The position numbers and the translations under genes were made by a program. Positions 6,631 through 8,458 of a DNA stretch of 8,458 nucleotides are shown one piece after another (position 1 is the stretch's first letter; every line of letters starts with the position of its first letter). The stretch spans positions 1 through 8,458 of the forward strand of contig DMTJ01000065.1 in the NCBI GenBank assembly GCA_003477185.1. Direction: 5' to 3'. This stretch comes from Lentisphaeria bacterium. Lineage in GTDB: Bacteria; Verrucomicrobiota; Lentisphaeria; JABSQK01; UBA12247. Below the pieces are notes generated by a model that saw only the letters and a program-made list of their open reading frames with translations, ran no database searches and was not told the DNA's origin.

Positions 6631-7761
6631 ATGCTGGAACATATGGGGCTCGCGCGAGGGCCTGTATCTCGCTCGTCATGAGGGGTGGAGCGCCGCAATC
6701 TTACAGAAACGATTTCCCGAAAGAAGATTGATAGGTCGCATCCCTCGCACCGGATTGCCCAGCTGGGGCAGTTTGACCAGGCGATGCGGAGCCTGACGCG
6801 GGGTGATCATGACACGGCGGTTCGAGAGCTATACATAACGCTGCAGCGTGACTAGGATTCTCCCAAACTGCTGTACGCCGCTAGCCTCTGCGCGCTGAAT
6901 GCCGTTGATGCCGAGCGAGCGCAGGAGAATCTTGATTCCCTGCGACAGATCGCTCCGGATTCCGGCTTGACCGCACATCTGGGCTTTCTCCGCGATATTA
7001 GAAACGGAAACTTTCAGCGCGCCCTATCAGCTTCAGAGACGCGAAACTCTTTTAGCAGTCAGGAGCTCCCGTTTCTACTGGATAGGGGCATGATTTTTCT
7101 GCAGCAAGACGAGCGTCTGGCGGCCGAAAGTAGCATACGCGCGGCCATGGTGCATGCAACATTTTTCGATTTTCAGCGACTGGGGGCAGTGGACGCGTTG
7201 AGTCGATTGCTGGTCAGTTCGGGCCGCTCAAAGGAGGCGACAGCTGTCGATGTGACGGTTCACGAGGGTGCCCCTGCGTCTGCGCAGCTTCACGCGAATC
7301 ATGCGATTGCGCCTGAGCACTCCGGGAACGGAGCGGAGGCCAAGTCGGCGTTACTGAGCGCATTGGCGGTGAGCCCGGACGATCCGGTGGCTCTTTATTT
7401 GGTGCCCCATGATTCTGGCTCAGAGCGACGGATGGAGCACGGCCTGCTGTTGATCGGTGAGCACAGCAATGAATGCTGGGCAGTAACTCTCATGGCGGAT
7501 CGATACACGATCGACGGAGAGGAACACAACTATGTTGTTGTTGCCTCGCGTTTTGCTTCAAGGCATCATTGCGAGCTTGCATGCATGGAGGGCCGGCGGG
7601 TCTTGAACGACCTAAACACCAGAAATGGAGCTCTCGTGAATGGTGAGAAGCAGCGCACGGTCGTGCTGAAAGACGGCGACTTGATTGAGTTGTGCGACAC
7701 CAAGCTGTGTCTTTATTCAAGTTCACTCAAAAGCCTGGCTAGAAGTCCGACAGGCTCCTAA
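6631..7761 (+). pseudogene. TPR and FHA domain protein, broken by two in-frame stop codons
   Basis: One reading frame runs for 377 codons from ATG 6631 (AGGGGA ten bases upstream) to TAA 7759-7761, interrupted only by TGA at 6679-6681 (codon 17) and TAG at 6853-6855 (codon 75). The frame between and after the stops is coherent: AMRSLTRGDHDTAVREL before the TAG and SPKLLYAASLCALNAVDAE after it form one TPR-like helix pair, so the TAG sits inside a former domain. More TPR-like sequence follows, for example AKSALLSALAVSPDDPVAL at about 7339-7395. The last 80-odd residues (about 7477-7719) are an FHA domain with SRHH, DLNTRNGALVNG and LKDGDLIEL. The usual Gly-Arg of the first FHA strand is absent (YTIDGEEHN). 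FHA domains bind phosphothreonine peptides and TPRs mediate protein contacts; the partner is unknown. After the TAG the first possible start is TTG 6967, without a ribosome site, so the FHA part is probably poorly or not expressed. A GTG at 6685 could start a version lacking the first stop. Sequencing error is the main alternative. Confidence 0.65.
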
Positions 7762-7770
7762 AGTGGTGAA

Positions 7771-8458
7771 TCATAAATTCGTGGGACAAATGCGAGGGCC
7801 TTTCGGCGCTCCGCAGGCCTGGTTTTGCAAACACTCCGCAACGACGTCGCGAGTGGCTCGCTCCAGATTTACGGCGGTGTCGCGCAACTGCTCAGCTAAT
7901 GATTGGCTTGCTGGGCTTATCGCGCGCAAGATCGTGGCTCCCGGGAGGCCGCTTGCGCGCAGTTCGTCGCTGACTGAGCCGGATAGGACGACACAGGGCC
8001 GGTCGAGTGCCGCTGCTCGTGCGCAGACAAAAGCACAGGCCTTGCCGTTTGGTGTCTGGGTATCGGATCTGCCTTCTCCCGTCAGAATAAGATCTGAGTT
8101 GCTGATAGCTGCGTTGAGTCCGATGATGTCGGCAATAAGTGCCGCGCCCGGCTCCAGGTCCGCGTTGCAGAAGGCTTGCAGCCCAAAGCCCAGCCCGCCA
8201 GCTGCACCGCTGCCGGGCCGTGCGGCGAGCCCGGGTGCCGTCGTTTCTCCGAGATGCCGCAGGCCTTCGTCGAGCACCGCCACGTCAAGAGAAGTCGCGC
8301 CCTTCTGCGGGCCGTAGACCGCCGCCGCGCCTTCGGTCCCGTAGAGTGGGTTGCGGACATCGCAGGCGACTCGAAGCTTGATTGTCAGAGTGGCTGGTGC
8401 GTGCACCCTGGCCAGATTCACGAGCGAGGCCCCGCCTGGCGAAAGCGGAACGCCGAGG
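7771..8458 (-). CDS. Glycerate kinase (GarK/GlxK-type), 5' part missing
   Basis: The frame is open from the right edge down to TGA at 7771-7773, giving 228 C-terminal residues of a family usually about 380 long. The enzyme phosphorylates D-glycerate with ATP, in this family typically to 2-phosphoglycerate, feeding glyoxylate- or sugar-acid-derived carbon into glycolysis; it is cytoplasmic. Family signatures (PF02595) are LSPGGASLVNLA at the edge (degenerate form of the Gly-rich GGGGA loop), VACDVRNPLYG (8338-8370), GAAAVYGPQKGA, SGAAGGLGFGLQAF, and LILTGEGRSDTQTPNGK (8041-8091), followed by the PCVVLSGSV strand. The apparent GTG at 8421 is not the true start, because family-like sequence continues upstream of it. 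It is convergent with the TPR/FHA frame, nine bases apart, with no visible terminator between. No neighbouring glyoxylate-pathway gene is visible, so the physiological pathway is open. The identity is clear; which symbol (garK or glxK) applies is not. Confidence 0.9.
   Translation of the reverse strand, partial: LGVPLSPGGASLVNLARVHAPATLTIKLRVACDVRNPLYGTEGAAAVYGPQKGATSLDVAVLDEGLRHLGETTAPGLAARPGSGAAGGLGFGLQAFCNADLEPGAALIADIIGLNAAISNSDLILTGEGRSDTQTPNGKACAFVCARAAALDRPCVVLSGSVSDELRASGLPGATILRAISPASQSLAEQLRDTAVNLERATRDVVAECLQNQACGAPKGPRICPTNL

Noticed and set aside
6631..6681. A 16-codon leader peptide gene before the TPR frame
   Set aside because: It has a good ribosome site, but it is in the same frame as the TPR/FHA sequence and shows no attenuator structure or biased codons, so a nonsense mutation in the longer gene is the simpler reading.
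5934..6698. A 254-codon open frame on the minus strand
   Set aside because: It is antisense to the permease, its translation is rich in His, Gln and Arg with no recognisable domain, and the plus strand frame is a clear family member.
6967..7761. The FHA frame as an intact 264-residue gene starting at TTG 6967
   Set aside because: The TTG has no ribosome site, and TPR-like sequence continues upstream of it in the same frame through the TAG, so it is better described as the 3' part of a broken gene.
7685..8317. A 210-codon plus-strand open frame
   Set aside because: It runs antisense to the well-matched glycerate kinase and out of frame with the FHA end; composition is typical of a shadow frame.

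Overview
The window reads as a piece of chromosome from a heterotrophic Gram-negative bacterium whose respiratory chain uses Alternative Complex III (ACIII) instead of a cytochrome bc1 complex. The lineage cannot be fixed by reading alone. The ACIII genes, the O-antigen-type ABC permease, the TPR/FHA protein and the GarK/GlxK-type glycerate kinase together fit Acidobacteriota best, but this is inference from gene content.

Left block, minus strand (1-5512): a candidate promoter at 5484-5512 reads leftward into ctaB (haem o synthase), actA (pentahaem cytochrome c), actB (fused molybdopterin-oxidoreductase-like and four-cluster ferredoxin protein) and actC (NrfD-like quinol-binding membrane subunit, cut by the left edge). 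The genes are tightly packed: a 19-base gap between ctaB and actA, a 13-base overlap between actA and actB, and an 8-base overlap between actB and actC. Two starts are non-ATG (GTG for ctaB, TTG for actA). The block would build a quinol-oxidising complex that passes electrons to a haem-copper oxidase, and CtaB would supply the haem o/a that such an oxidase needs. The remaining act genes (actD, actE, actF) and possibly cox genes are expected beyond the left edge.

Middle (5443-6630): a 224-base divergent intergenic region precedes a plus-strand ABC-2 permease of the Wzm family (polysaccharide export). No ATPase partner (Wzt) lies next to it. The spacer after it contains an imperfect hairpin.

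Right block (6631-8458): a plus-strand TPR-plus-FHA reading frame appears broken by two in-frame stop codons, TGA at 6679 and TAG at 6853. The TAG lies inside a TPR-like repeat that continues in the same frame. Nine bases after its end comes the convergent 3' end of a glycerate kinase gene on the minus strand, whose 5' part is beyond the right edge.

I found no tRNA, rRNA, CRISPR array, insertion sequence or clear riboswitch. Nothing here amounts to an undescribed biological system. The points most worth a second look are the broken TPR/FHA gene, the ctaB-led ACIII operon with start codons nested in the preceding genes, the 9-bp tandem repeat at the actC start, and the permease without an adjacent ATPase.
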